A stretch of 64,000 nt of DNA, from assembly GCA_009746045.1 (NCBI GenBank), contig RPFO01000027.1, forward strand, positions 4,153,953 to 4,217,952. Direction: 5' to 3'. Each line of letters opens with the position of its first letter. Position 1 is the first letter of the stretch. The position numbers and the translations under genes are program-made. Under the pieces are notes generated by a model that did no database searches, was not told the DNA's origin, and saw nothing but the letters and a program-made list of their open reading frames with translations. This DNA is from Mesostigma viride (lineage: Eukaryota > Streptophyta > Mesostigmatophyceae > Mesostigmatales > Mesostigmataceae). Below are positions 43,601-55,600 of this stretch, in pieces.

Positions 43601-46600
43601 GTCTGTGGGTAGGGGCTCTTTCCCTCTCCACCTCTCTCTGTTCCTATGTATGCTGATGTGTGTACACGCTTTCGTTTTATTTTCCACTGGCTGCTTCATT
43701 CAGGATGACCGGACCCCGCTGCACGTGGCATCGGAGCAGGGCCATCTGGTCGTCGTGGAGCACCTGGTCGCCAGTGGTGCAGACGTAAATGCCAGACAAG
43801 AGGTCAGCGTTCTCCTCCGTCCTAGTGGCCAGCGTGCACTCACCCTCCCATGGATTGTGTGACCCATGGCCCACACCCCATCCATCCGTGTGTTGCATGC
43901 GCAGGCAAGCAACACGGCTGCATGGGCGCTTGCTCCCCATTTGCTTGCCCTGGTGATCGCAGGATGCAGCACCTTGTGTGTGAGCGTAGTGAAGGTAACC
44001 AGTTGGCTTTCGGCGAATCGTTCCGAATCGTTGAGACAGGAATTGTTCGGTTTCTGTGGTTGCCTGTGTGATGTTTGTGGTTTTTGGTTTCCAGGGCGCG
44101 CTGTGTGGCTTCTTCGTTCAGAAAGGACGCACCCCGCTCTGGATTGCCTCCCTGAAGGGCCATCTGGACGTTGTGAAGCACCTCATTGTGAGCGGTGCGG
44201 CTGTGGACGCCAAAGAGGAGGTCAGCGGTTTGCCTCTATAGTCGTAGCTAATGTGCTTGTGTCCTCCCCTTGGCTGCGTGACCCTTGGCCCATGCCCCAT
44301 CCATCCGGGTGTTGCATGCGCGGAGCAAGAAACACATAAGCATGCGCACTTGCTCCCTACCTTTGATGTGCTGTCCCCTTCCTTTCCTTCTGATAATGCT
44401 GCTAGAGCAAAAGCTGAGGGATGCTGGCGTTTGGATGGAGTTAAGCGTCGCTCGATGTGCAGCACCGCAGGCGGCAATGCGTGCTCTCCCTGCCATGCAG
44501 AGACGCAGGATTGAACATCTGTTTCTATATGAGGTATGTCTGCTGTCCAGTGGTTGGTTGTGCTCTGCTCTGTCTGCCTCTGCATCACTGGCATATGGTG
44601 TGGCTGGGTGTGGCTGGGTGTGGTGGGTACTGTCAGTGTGATGGAAGCGTGCGCAGCATCTTCCTTTAAGCCTGGTATTGTGCGGATCTGGGGAAGCTTC
44701 TCGCCCACGTCATCCGTGACCTCTCTCAACGTTGCAGACCAGCTCTGATGATGGTTATGGCTTGCTGCAGGTCAAGACTCATCATGCCGGTTATGGTGGG
44801 ACGCTGGCAGTGACGGTTCTGCAAGCATATGCACCTGCTGTTCGCCCTTTTCTAGTTTTTCTATCAAGTTCGTTAGGTGCTTGCTCGCATCTCATCGTCA
44901 CCTCGTACACAGACCCCGGTCTTTTGTTGGCCATGGTTGTTCCCCTCATTCTTTGCACGGTTGTCATGGGGAAGATCTGGTGCATGTGCCAACCAACCCC
45001 TTGCCCTTTTCTTGGATGTCTCCTACAGTAGCCCTCGTGGTTGCCTGGCCGCACGTGTTGGTACGGTCCATCTCGTCCCACGATGATCCCATTTCTCCCC
45101 TCCCACCGTTTGTTCCCCTCTTCCGGCTTGTTGCACTTCTTATCAAGCATTTGATGTGTAGCCCTACACCCATGATGATGGCACTCTTGGATACGGGGCA
45201 GGCCATGGCAGGCATGACTCCTGGCAGCAAGTCCATGTCTAGAAAGTGGTCCTGTGGGAGCATTTACTGACCAAGGTGTCTGTGGGTAGGGGCTCATTCG
45301 CTCTTGACCATCCTGTCCACTGTTTCTGAAGCATTTCATGTCACTGCAGGCCTACATCAGTGGTGGTGGCAGTGTTGAGTATGGAGCAAGCCAGGGCAGG
45401 CATGACCCCTGGCAGTTAATCTACGTCTACCAAATGGTCCTCAGTGTGGGACCGTGGGTTGACCAGGGTGTCTTTGGGTAGGGGCTCTTTCCCTCTCCAC
45501 CCTCCTGTACACTGTTTTTCAAGCATTTCATGTCACTGCAGCCCTACATCAATGGTGGTGGCAGTGTTGAGTATGGAGCGGTCCATGGCAGGCATGACCC
45601 CTAGCAGTTCATCTACGTCTACCAATCGGTCCTGAGTGTGGGACCGTGGGTTGACCAGGGTGTCTTTGGGTAGGGGCTCTTTCGCTCTTGACAATCCTGT
45701 ACACTGTTTTTCAAGCATTTCATATCACTGCAGCCCTTCATCAGTGATGGTGGCAGTATTGAGTATGGAGCGGTCCATGGCAGGCATGACCCCTAGCAGT
45801 TCATCTACGTCTACCGAATGGTCCTCAGTGTGGGACTGTGGGTTGACCAGGGTGTCTTTGGGCAGGGGCTCTTTCGCTCTAGACCATCCTATACTCTGTT
45901 CCTATGTATGCTGATGTGTGTACACGCTTTCGTTTTGTTTTGCACTGGCTGCTTCATTCAGGATTACTGGACCTGGACCCCGCTGCACGCGGCATCCCAG
46001 GAGGGTCATCTTGACATCGTGGCGCACCTTGTCGCCAGTGGTGCAGACGTAAATGCCAGACCAAAGGTTGGCGTTCTCCTCTGTCCTGGTGGCCAGCGTG
46101 CACTCACCCTCCCATGGACTGTGTGACCCTTGGCCCACGCCCCATCCATCCGTGTGTTGCATGCGCAGGCAAGCAACACATAAGGATGCGCGCTTGCTCC
46201 CCACCTTCGATGTGCTATCCCCTTCCTTTCCTTCTGATAATGCTGGAGCTATTGCACTACATGTTGGGCAAGAACACATAAGCATGCGCGCTTGCTCCCC
46301 ACCTTTGATGTGCTATCCCCTTCCTTTCCTTCTGATAATGCTGGAGCTATTGCACTACATGTTGGGCAAGAACACATAAGCATGCCCGCTTGCTCCCCAC
46401 CTTTGATGTGCTATCCCCTTCCTTTCCTTCTGATAATGCTGGAGCTATTGCACTTCATGTTGGGCAAGAACACATAAGCATGCGCGCTTGCTCCCCACCT
46501 TTGATGTGCTATCCCCTTCCTTTCCTTCTGATAATGCTGGAGCTATTGCACTACATGTTGGGCAAGAACACATAAGCATGCGCGCTTGCTCCCCACCTTT

Positions 46601-49600
46601 GATGTGCTATCCCCTTCCTTTCCTTCTGATAATGCTGGAGCTATTGCACTACATGTTGGGCAAGAACACATAAGCATGCGCGCTTGCTCCCCACCTTTGA
46701 TGTGCTATCCCCTTCCTTTCCTTCTGATAATGCTGGAGCTATTGCACTACATGTTGGGCAAGATCCAGGTACCCTGCTGTCTGCGCGGCAGCATGCTTGC
46801 TGCCTGCGGTAAACTACCTCGCGACATCTCGTGTACGAAAGATGGTCTTATAACATGATACAAGCAGGGCTTTTCATTTGTTTTCGATCACAGCTTAAGA
46901 AAATAATTTGTCGTCAAGTGTCTACTGTTTTTGGTCATCACGCCAGTGGTATAGGTCCCAGAAAGCAATGGTGGCCGTCTGGTCACGTTCTCCACCGCCC
47001 TGTCGGGCTTTCCTTCCTAATGCTGCTAGAGCGGAAGCTGAGGGATGCTGGCGGTGGGATGGATTTAAGGTGAGGGTCCCATGCCAGACCCCCTAAAACC
47101 ATCTTATGGAATAACATGCAGGGCTGGCCTAGGGGGACCCGAGAGATGATTTTGGCATGTAAATGGGATGTGTGGGGGTCCATCCCACCACTTGTTGAGG
47201 GTGGAATACACAATTATGCACCGGTATTGCGCTAAAAATAGCAAAGGACGTTATTTTTTACACATTTTGCCTAGGACAATGGGGGCATCATTTTGCATGT
47301 TTCAATCTATTTTCATTTAGTTCCCTGAGTTTGAAAATTTTCCACGTAATGGGCACCCCAAAATAGTCATTATTCCATTACTTATAAATTTCCCCCCAAA
47401 AGACGTACTTTTTTGAGCATCGAAAAATAAAACAAATCAATAACACATCATCTGGCCTGGGGAGATAAAATCAAATACTAGACATAGGCAAACATCATCC
47501 CACAAAGTTTGAGCTCATTCTGACAACAAACGTTGGCCACCTGCGCAGACGCCAAGGAACGCCATAGTGAGTATTACAGCACACTAACACTTTCTTCGTC
47601 ATCCAAATGGCTCCAGACCATGCCCAATCAGAGCACAACGTACAAGGAGGTGGCTGGGCACCTGATGTGCCCTTGCCTAACCTTGGCACGGGCAACCTCA
47701 TGGGTGTGTGCACAGCAACAAGGCAGGTAGCTCTACATGTCTAGCCAACACTTCTAAAGCATATTCTAGGCTTAGGTTGTGAGCATCATACCAAAACGAA
47801 GGTGTCCAATGCAAATAGATCCTAGAAAGCCATATCCACTGATTGCCCAGCCAAGGGGAACAACAGACAGGCCACAGAGAAAGCATACTTATCATACATG
47901 CCGCGTGCCAGGGCTTCTTACCATGGTTACTTTGCCTTGCTAGCATATGACAGGGCTGTCCCATAATTCAGTGGGAGAGAGGCCGAGAAAACAATGGTAT
48001 CCCCTACCTACACGCAGTTCCACCCATGCAATATGCCCCTCAGAACGCCCACTATCGCCTTTCTTTCCAGCGCAACTGTTTGCTAAGATACAACCTTAAC
48101 CTTGTGAGCCTCTAAGCACACTGAAGCCGCTGCTAAGAAAGTATGCGTCAATATTAATGCAAAACTGAGTGTTTTTACCAAACTCCTTCCAAGGAACGAC
48201 TAGACAAATCCCTGACAACTTGCCAACATGCCACAGCTCACGATTTGACACGTCCCAGCGATGCAACCTAGATAAAATCACTGAAGCTGCCAGGAATCTG
48301 GCGATGCGCATCACGGCACGGCATGCTACCTGGCGCTAACTGCGTGGAAAGAAGGCGAAAACTTGAGTTGACAAGCCTTTAAAGAAGCGAAATCTTTATA
48401 AGGGGACGCTACGCACGGGATTGTACCATTACCGACATGGTCCTTTGCCCAGCGGCGCAAGAAAGACCAACCTTCCATGGAAAGATAAGACACGCATCCG
48501 GCGAGCCTGGACAGCGTCTTACCAAAAATGACGGAAATCTCACAAACCCCTGGCGAATTTCGTTAGGATTTTCTGTTAACGATGTAAACGCATCCTTGAC
48601 GCTAGTTGAAGCCCACGAAACCTGACAATCACCGCCGCCAGCGTGCATTCTAATTTCTTCCTTGCGGCGAAAATTTCGGATTGGACCCCCGCGGCGATGG
48701 TCATCAATAAAATTATCGACATTGCAACGCGCACAAACTTAGCCATGAAATAACATCGTCTTCAAGATTCTCGCAGTTTCTCTGCATTCTGCATGTTATA
48801 TTTGTCTAGTTTTGCCTGAAAGCCGTCGCCATGGCCAGCTCCGCTAGGGGTGCGCGCACCGTGCACCACTTTTTCACGGTACGGACGGGTGCCGCGAATT
48901 TTTTCGGCGCCAAAAAATTCGCGCCAGGACCGTCACCGTAAGCGTCGCTCGTTGTGCAGCACCGCAGGCCGCAATGCGTGCTTTTCCCGCCATGCAGACG
49001 CGCAGGATTGAACATCTGTGTTCTTTATGAGGAATGTCTGCTGTCCAGTGGTGGGTTGTGTTCTGCTCTGTCTGCCTCTGCATCAGCGACATGTGATGTG
49101 GCTGGGTGTGGTGGGTACAGTCAGTGTGATGGAAGCGTGCGCAGCAGCTTCCTTTACGCCTGGTATTGTGCTGATCTGGGGAAGCTTCTCGCCCATGTAA
49201 TCCGCGCCCTCTCTCACCGTTGCAGCCTAGCTGCAATGACGGTTATGGCTAGCTGCAATTCACGACTCATCCTGCCTGTCATGATGGCAGGCTGTTAGGA
49301 ATGCTACTGCAAGCATATGCACCTGCTGTTCGCCCTTTTTTTAGTTTTTCTATCAAGTTCGTTGGGTGCTTGCTCGCATCTCATCGTCACCTCGTACACA
49401 GACCCCGGTCTTTTGTTGGCCATGGTCCTTCCCCTCCTTTGCACGGCTGTCATGGGGAAGATCTGGTGCATGTGCCAACCAACCCCATGCCCTTTTCCTG
49501 GATGTCTCCTACAATAGCACTCGTGGTTGCCTGGCCGCACGTGTTGGTACCGTCCATCTCGTCCCACGATGATCCCATTTCTCCCCTCCCACCGTTTGTT

Positions 49601-52600
49601 CCCCTCTTCCGGCTTGTTGCACTTCTTATCAAGCATTTGATGTGTAGCCCTACACCCATGATGATGGCACTCTTGGATCCGGGGCAGGCCATGGCAGGCA
49701 TGACTCCTGGCAGCAAGTCCATGTCTAGAAAGTGGTCCTGTGGGAGCATTTACTGACCAAGGTGTCTGTGGGTAGGGGCTCATTCGCTCTTGACCATCCT
49801 GTCCACTGTTTCTGAAGCATTTCATGTCACTGCAGCCCTACATCAGTGGTGGTGGCAGTGTTGAGTATGGAGCAAGCCAGGGCAGGCATGACCCCTGGCA
49901 GTTAATCTACGTCTACCAAATGGTCCTTAGTGTGGGACTGTGGGTTGACCAGGGTGTCTTTGGGTAGGGGCTCTTTCGCTTTCCAGCATCCCATACTCCG
50001 TTTCTACGTATGCTGATGTGTCTACACGCTTTCGTTTTGTTTTCCACTGGCTGCTTCATTCAGCATGGCCGGACCCCGCTGCACATGGCATCCCAGTGGG
50101 GCCATCTGGACATCGTGTCCCACCTGGTCGCCAGCGGTGCGGACTTGGGCATCACGGACTCGGTCAGTGTTTCTCTCCATTGTGGTCATCGACGTGCTTG
50201 TATCCTCCCTTTGGCTGCGTGACCCTTGGCCCACGCCTTATCCATTGGTGGGTTGCATGCGCGGAGCAAGCAACACATAAGGACGCGCGCTTGCTCCCCA
50301 CCTTTGATGTGCTATCACTTTCGTTTCCTTCTGATAATGCCGGAGCTTTTGCACTACATGGTGGGCAAGATCCAGCTTCCCTGCTGTCTGCGCAGCAGCC
50401 TGCTTGCTGCCTGCGGTAAATCACCTCGCGACATCTCGTGTACGAAAGATGGTCTTATAACATGTAACAGTGCTTTTCATTTGTTTTCGATCACAGTTTA
50501 AGAAGCAACTAATCGTTAAGTGTCTACTGTTTTTGATCATCACGCCAGAGGTATATGTCCCAGAAAGCAATGGTGGCCGTCTGGTCACGTTCTCCACCGC
50601 CCTGACGGGCTTTCCTTCCTAATGCTGCTAGAGCGGAAGCTGAGGGATGCTGGCAGTGGGATGGAAGCGTCGCTCTGTGTGCAGCACCGCAGGCGGCAGT
50701 GCGTGCTCTCCCTGCCGTGCAGGGGCGCAGGATTGAACATCTGTGTTCTTTATGAGGAATGTCTGCTGTCCAGTGTTGGGTTGTGTTCTGCTCTGTCTGC
50801 CTCTGCATCAGCGACATGTGATGTGGCTGGGTGTGGTGGGTACAGTCAGTGTGATGGAAGCGGTGTGCAGCATCGGCCTTGACGTATAAAAGGCATGCTT
50901 GCTGGCAAAGGCTCCCAAGACAGTGCCTCCAAAGTCTACATCGCATTACCACTGACCAAACCCAACCATGATGTCCATGGGTGTAATCCTGCCCGTTGCT
51001 CCACAAAGCCTTACCTGCTACGTTTCTGTGGTTGCCTGTGCGGGTCTTTTGGGTATTGGTTTCCATGCTGTTTTCAGGCTGGGGAAACTCCGCTGCACAT
51101 TGCATCGGAGAAGGGCCATTTGGGCATTGTGGAGCACCTCGTCGCCGCGGGTGCAGATGTTGACGTCAAGTTGCACTGGGTCAGTGTTTCTCTCCATTGT
51201 GGTCATCGACATGCTTGTGTCCTCCCCTTGGCTGCGTGACCCTTGGCCCATGCCCCATCCATTGGTGGGTTGCATGCGCAGGCAAGCAACACATAAGCAT
51301 GCGCGCTTGCTCCCGCCCACCTTTGATGTGCTATCCCCTTCCTGTCCTTCTGATAATGCTGGAGCTATTGCACTACATGTTGGGCAAGAACACATAAGCA
51401 TGCGCGCTTGCTCCCCACCTTTGATGTGCTATCCCCTTCCTTTCCTTCTGATAATGCTGGAGCTATTGCACTACATGTTGGGCAAGAACACACAAGCATG
51501 CGCGCTTGCTCCCCACCTTTGATGTGCTATCCCCTTCCTTTCCTTCTGATAATGCTGGAGCTATTGCACTACATGTTGGGCAAGAACACATAAGCATGCG
51601 CGCTTGCTCCCGCCCACCTTTGATGTGCTATCCCCTTCCTTTCCTTCGGATAATGCTGGAGCTATTGCACTACATGTTGGGCAAGATCCAGCTACCTGGC
51701 TGTCTGTGCGGCAGCCTGCTTGCTGCCTGCGGTAAACTACCTCGCGACATCTCGTGTACGAAAGATGGTCTTATAACATGTGACAAACAGGGCTCTTCAT
51801 TTGTTTTAAATCACAGTTTAAGAAAACAGTTTGTCGTCAAGTATCTACTGTTTTGATCATCACGCCAGTGGTATATGTCCCAGAAAGCAATGGTGGCCGT
51901 CTCGTCACGTTCTCCACCGCCCTGTCGGGCTTTCCTTCCTAATGCTGCTAGAGCGGAAGCTGAAGGATGCTGGCGGTGGGATGGAGTTAAGCGTCGCTCT
52001 TTGTGCAGCACCACAAGCTGCAGTGCGTGCTCTCCCTGCCATGCAGACGCGCAGGATTGAACATCTGTGTTCTTTATGAGGAATGTCTGCTGTCCAGTGT
52101 TGGGTTGTGTTCTGCTCTGTCTGCCTCTGCATCAGCGACATGTGGTGTGGCTAGGTGTGGTGGGTACAGTCAGTGTGATGGAAGCGGTGTGCAGCAGCTT
52201 CCTTTACGCCTGGTATTGTGCTGATCTGGGGAAGCTTCTCGCCCATGTAATCCGTGACCTCTCTCACCGTTGCAGCCTAGCTGCAATGACGGTTATGGCT
52301 AGCTGCAATTCACGACTCATCCTGCCTGTCATGATGGCAGGCTGTTAGGAATGCTACTGCAAGCATATGCACCTGCTGTTCGCCCTTTTTTTAGTTTTTC
52401 TATCAAGTTCGTTGGGTGCTTGCTCGCATCTCATCGTCACCTCGTACACAGACCCCGGTCTTTTGTTGGCCATGGTCGTTCCGCTCCTTTGCACGGCTGT
52501 CATGGGGAAGATCTGGTGCATGTGCCAACCAACCCCATGCCCTTTTCCTGGATGTCTCCTACAATAGCACTCGTGGTTGCCTGGCCGCACGTGTTGGTAC

Positions 52601-55600
52601 CGTCCATCTCGTCCCACGATGATCCCATTTCTCCCCTCCCACCGTTTGTTCCCCTCTTCCGGCTTGTTGCACTTCTTATCAAGCATTTGATGTGTAGCCC
52701 TACACCCATGATGATGGCACTCTTGGATACGGGGCAGGCCATGGCAGGCATGACTCCTGGCAGCAAGTCCATGTCTAGAAAGTGGTCCTGTGGGAGCATT
52801 TACTGACCAAGGTGTCTGTGGGTAGGGGCTCATTCGCTCTTGACCATCCTGTCCACTGTTTCTGAAGCATTTCATGTCACTGCAGCCCTACATCAGTGGT
52901 GGTGGCAGTGTTGAGTATGGAGCAAGCCATGGCAGACATGACCCCTGGCAGTTAATCTACGTCTACCAAATGGTCCTCAGTGTGGGGCCGTGGGTTGACC
53001 AGGGTGTCTTTGGGTAGGGGCTCTTTCGCTTTCCAGCATCCTATACTCCGTTCCTACGTATGCTGATGTGTCTACAAGCCTTCGTTTTGTTTTCCACTGG
53101 CTGCTTCATTCAGGATGACCGGACCCCGCTTCACGTGGCATCCCAGTGGGGCCATCTGGACATCGTGTCCCACCTGGTCGCCAGCGGTGCAGACGTAAAT
53201 GCCAGACAAAAGGTCAGCCTTCTCCTCCGTCCCGGTGCCGTCCATTGGCTCCCACTACATGATCCCAGTCGTCTCCTCCCACCATTTATTCCCCCAGATT
53301 GTGACATTGGTTTTCAAGCATTTTATGTGCAGCCCTACATCAAATATGGTGGCTGGCACTCGTGTGTATGGAGCAAGCCATGGCAGGCATGACCCCTGGC
53401 AGTTAATCTACGTCTACCAAATGGTCCTCAGTGTGGGACCGTGGGTTGACCAGGGTGTCTTTGGGTAGGGGCTCTTTCGCTTTCCAGCATCCTATACTCC
53501 GTTCCTACGTATGCTGATGTGTCTACACGCTTTCGTTTTGTTTTCCACTGGCTGCTTCATTCAGGATGACCGGACCCCGCTTCACGTGGCAATCGAACGG
53601 GGCCATCTGGACATCGTGTCGTACCTGGTCGCCAGTGGTGCAGACGTAAATGCCAGACAAAAGGTCAGCCTTCTCCTCCGTCCCGGTGCCGTCCATTTGC
53701 TCCCACTACATGATCCCAGTCGTCTCCTCCCACCATTTATTCCCCCAGATTGTGACATTGGTTTTCAAGCATTTTATGTGCAGCCCTACATCAAATATGG
53801 TGGCTGGCACTCGTGTGTATGGAGCAAGCCATGGCAGGCATGACCCCTGGCAGCTAATATATTTTTTCCAATTGGTCCTGTGGGAGCATGCATTGACCTA
53901 GGCGTTTGTGTTTAGAACCTTATTCCCTCTACACAACGTATCCCATACTTTGTTTCCGCAGATGCTGATGTGTCTACACACTTATGTTTTGTTTTCCACT
54001 GGCTGCTTCATTCAGGATGGCTGTACCCCGCTGCACGTGGCATCCCAGGGGGGCCATCTGGACGTTGTGAAGCAGCTTGTTGTGAGCGGTGCAGACAAGG
54101 GGGCTAGAAACAAGGTAAGCTTTCACATCCAGCCCGGTGCCCAGCGTGCATGTGTTCTCCTGTCGGTTATGTGACCCTTGGGCCTTGGCCCACGCCCCAT
54201 CCTACTGTGTGTTGCATGCACAGGCAAGCAATACAGCAGCTTCATTCCCGTTTGGTCGCCCCATTTGGTAACCACAGGACGCACCACGGCTTCTCGCAGC
54301 ATCGTTCTTTACACGCTAAAACTACACTTGACTGCTTGTTGCCATAATCATGCTATGTGACTGTTTATCAGAAGTGAGGTGGTGGTCAGTGCGGCAACAG
54401 CTGCATGCTAACCATTTGTTTCTCCAGAGGAAGTGTGCGGCGTAACAAGGTCATGGCCTAAACTCAAGTGTAGTCTTGTTTGCTGTCCGTGTGGCCATGA
54501 CAGATCTTGATCAGACCACCGCCCTTGATGGGCTTTCTTCCTTTCCAAGAATGTTGGCAGCCGAAGCTGAGGGATTCGGGCGCTGGGATGGAAGACACTA
54601 TCCTTTGTGCAGCGCCACAATGGCAAAGTGTGCTTTCCCTGCCACGTTGGCAAATACGTGCGTATACATTTCTTGTTTTTGGTCCATTGGAGTTCCTTCC
54701 CACCAAGAGAAACATTTATTTTACATTTTTGTGTGCTAGGCTTTATACAGACAGCCTATACCACACCTTCAAACTCAGTGCACATCATCATTAAGTTGGT
54801 TATTGTAGCACCATGCTGGGGGCCCAGCATACTAGAACACAAGGTGTTGCCCCTCTTAGAAGCGTGGGTGGGTGGGTGGGAGCTGAAAAGAGGCCTCCCT
54901 ACGTCCCCTACACCACTCTAAGTACTGACTGTCATTCACACTGCGCCACGCAGGCCTGCCGGCTGGCGCAGGTACAAGGTGTACTAACTGCCCATCACAG
55001 TTGCGCCATGCCTGGCGGCTGGCGCAGGTACAAGGTTCAGTGGCGTACGTTAGAAGCTACCTAGACCTGCACTAGGGAACCACACTCAGCCTCGGCACAA
55101 AAAGGGCCAGCCGGTGCAGTACCCACCCTCGTGACAAGCGCTAGTCTTACGCTACCTACGGCAGGTCGGTCCCCTTTGAGTCCGTCCACGCGACATATAT
55201 AAAATGAGCGAAGCTCACCAAATACATTTCTTGTTTTTGGTCCAATGGAGTTCCTTCCCACAAAGAGAAACATTTATTTTAGATTTTTTTGTGCTAGGCT
55301 TTATTCGGACAACCTATACCACACCTTCAAACTCAGTGCACATCATTATCAAGTTGGTTATTGTAGCGCCATGCTGGGGGCCCAGCATACTAGAACACAA
55401 GGTGATGCCCCCACACCTCCTACCTGGCCACCAAGGCTGTCGCCAGCCTTGGTGCCGAGTTCTTTCCGCCCATGGCCCCCCTCCTGCACGCTGCCGCGGC
55501 TGTACTGCTGCCCCCGTGTGGCCACTACGTTTTCCCGGCGGACGCAGGGCGGCACCCATGTCGTTCCCCGCGTTAGGGGGGCGGTTTCCAGCGGCTGCTC

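Larger units (their letters stand above)
46668..50138 (+). repeat. Duplicated block A, copy 2
   Basis: Counterpart of 34600-38411. Offset 12068 bp before the insertion and 11727 bp after it. Confidence 0.9.
53020..53921 (+). repeat. 451-bp exon-plus-intron tandem duplication
   Basis: Two adjacent 451-bp units, each holding one ankyrin exon (53114 and 53565) and the following intron part with CCCACTACATGATCCCAG. Nearly identical, so recent. Confidence 0.92.

Noticed and set aside
46292-46673. Series of 61-codon plus-strand open frames
   Set aside because: Each is the same frame restarted every 98 bp by the minisatellite.
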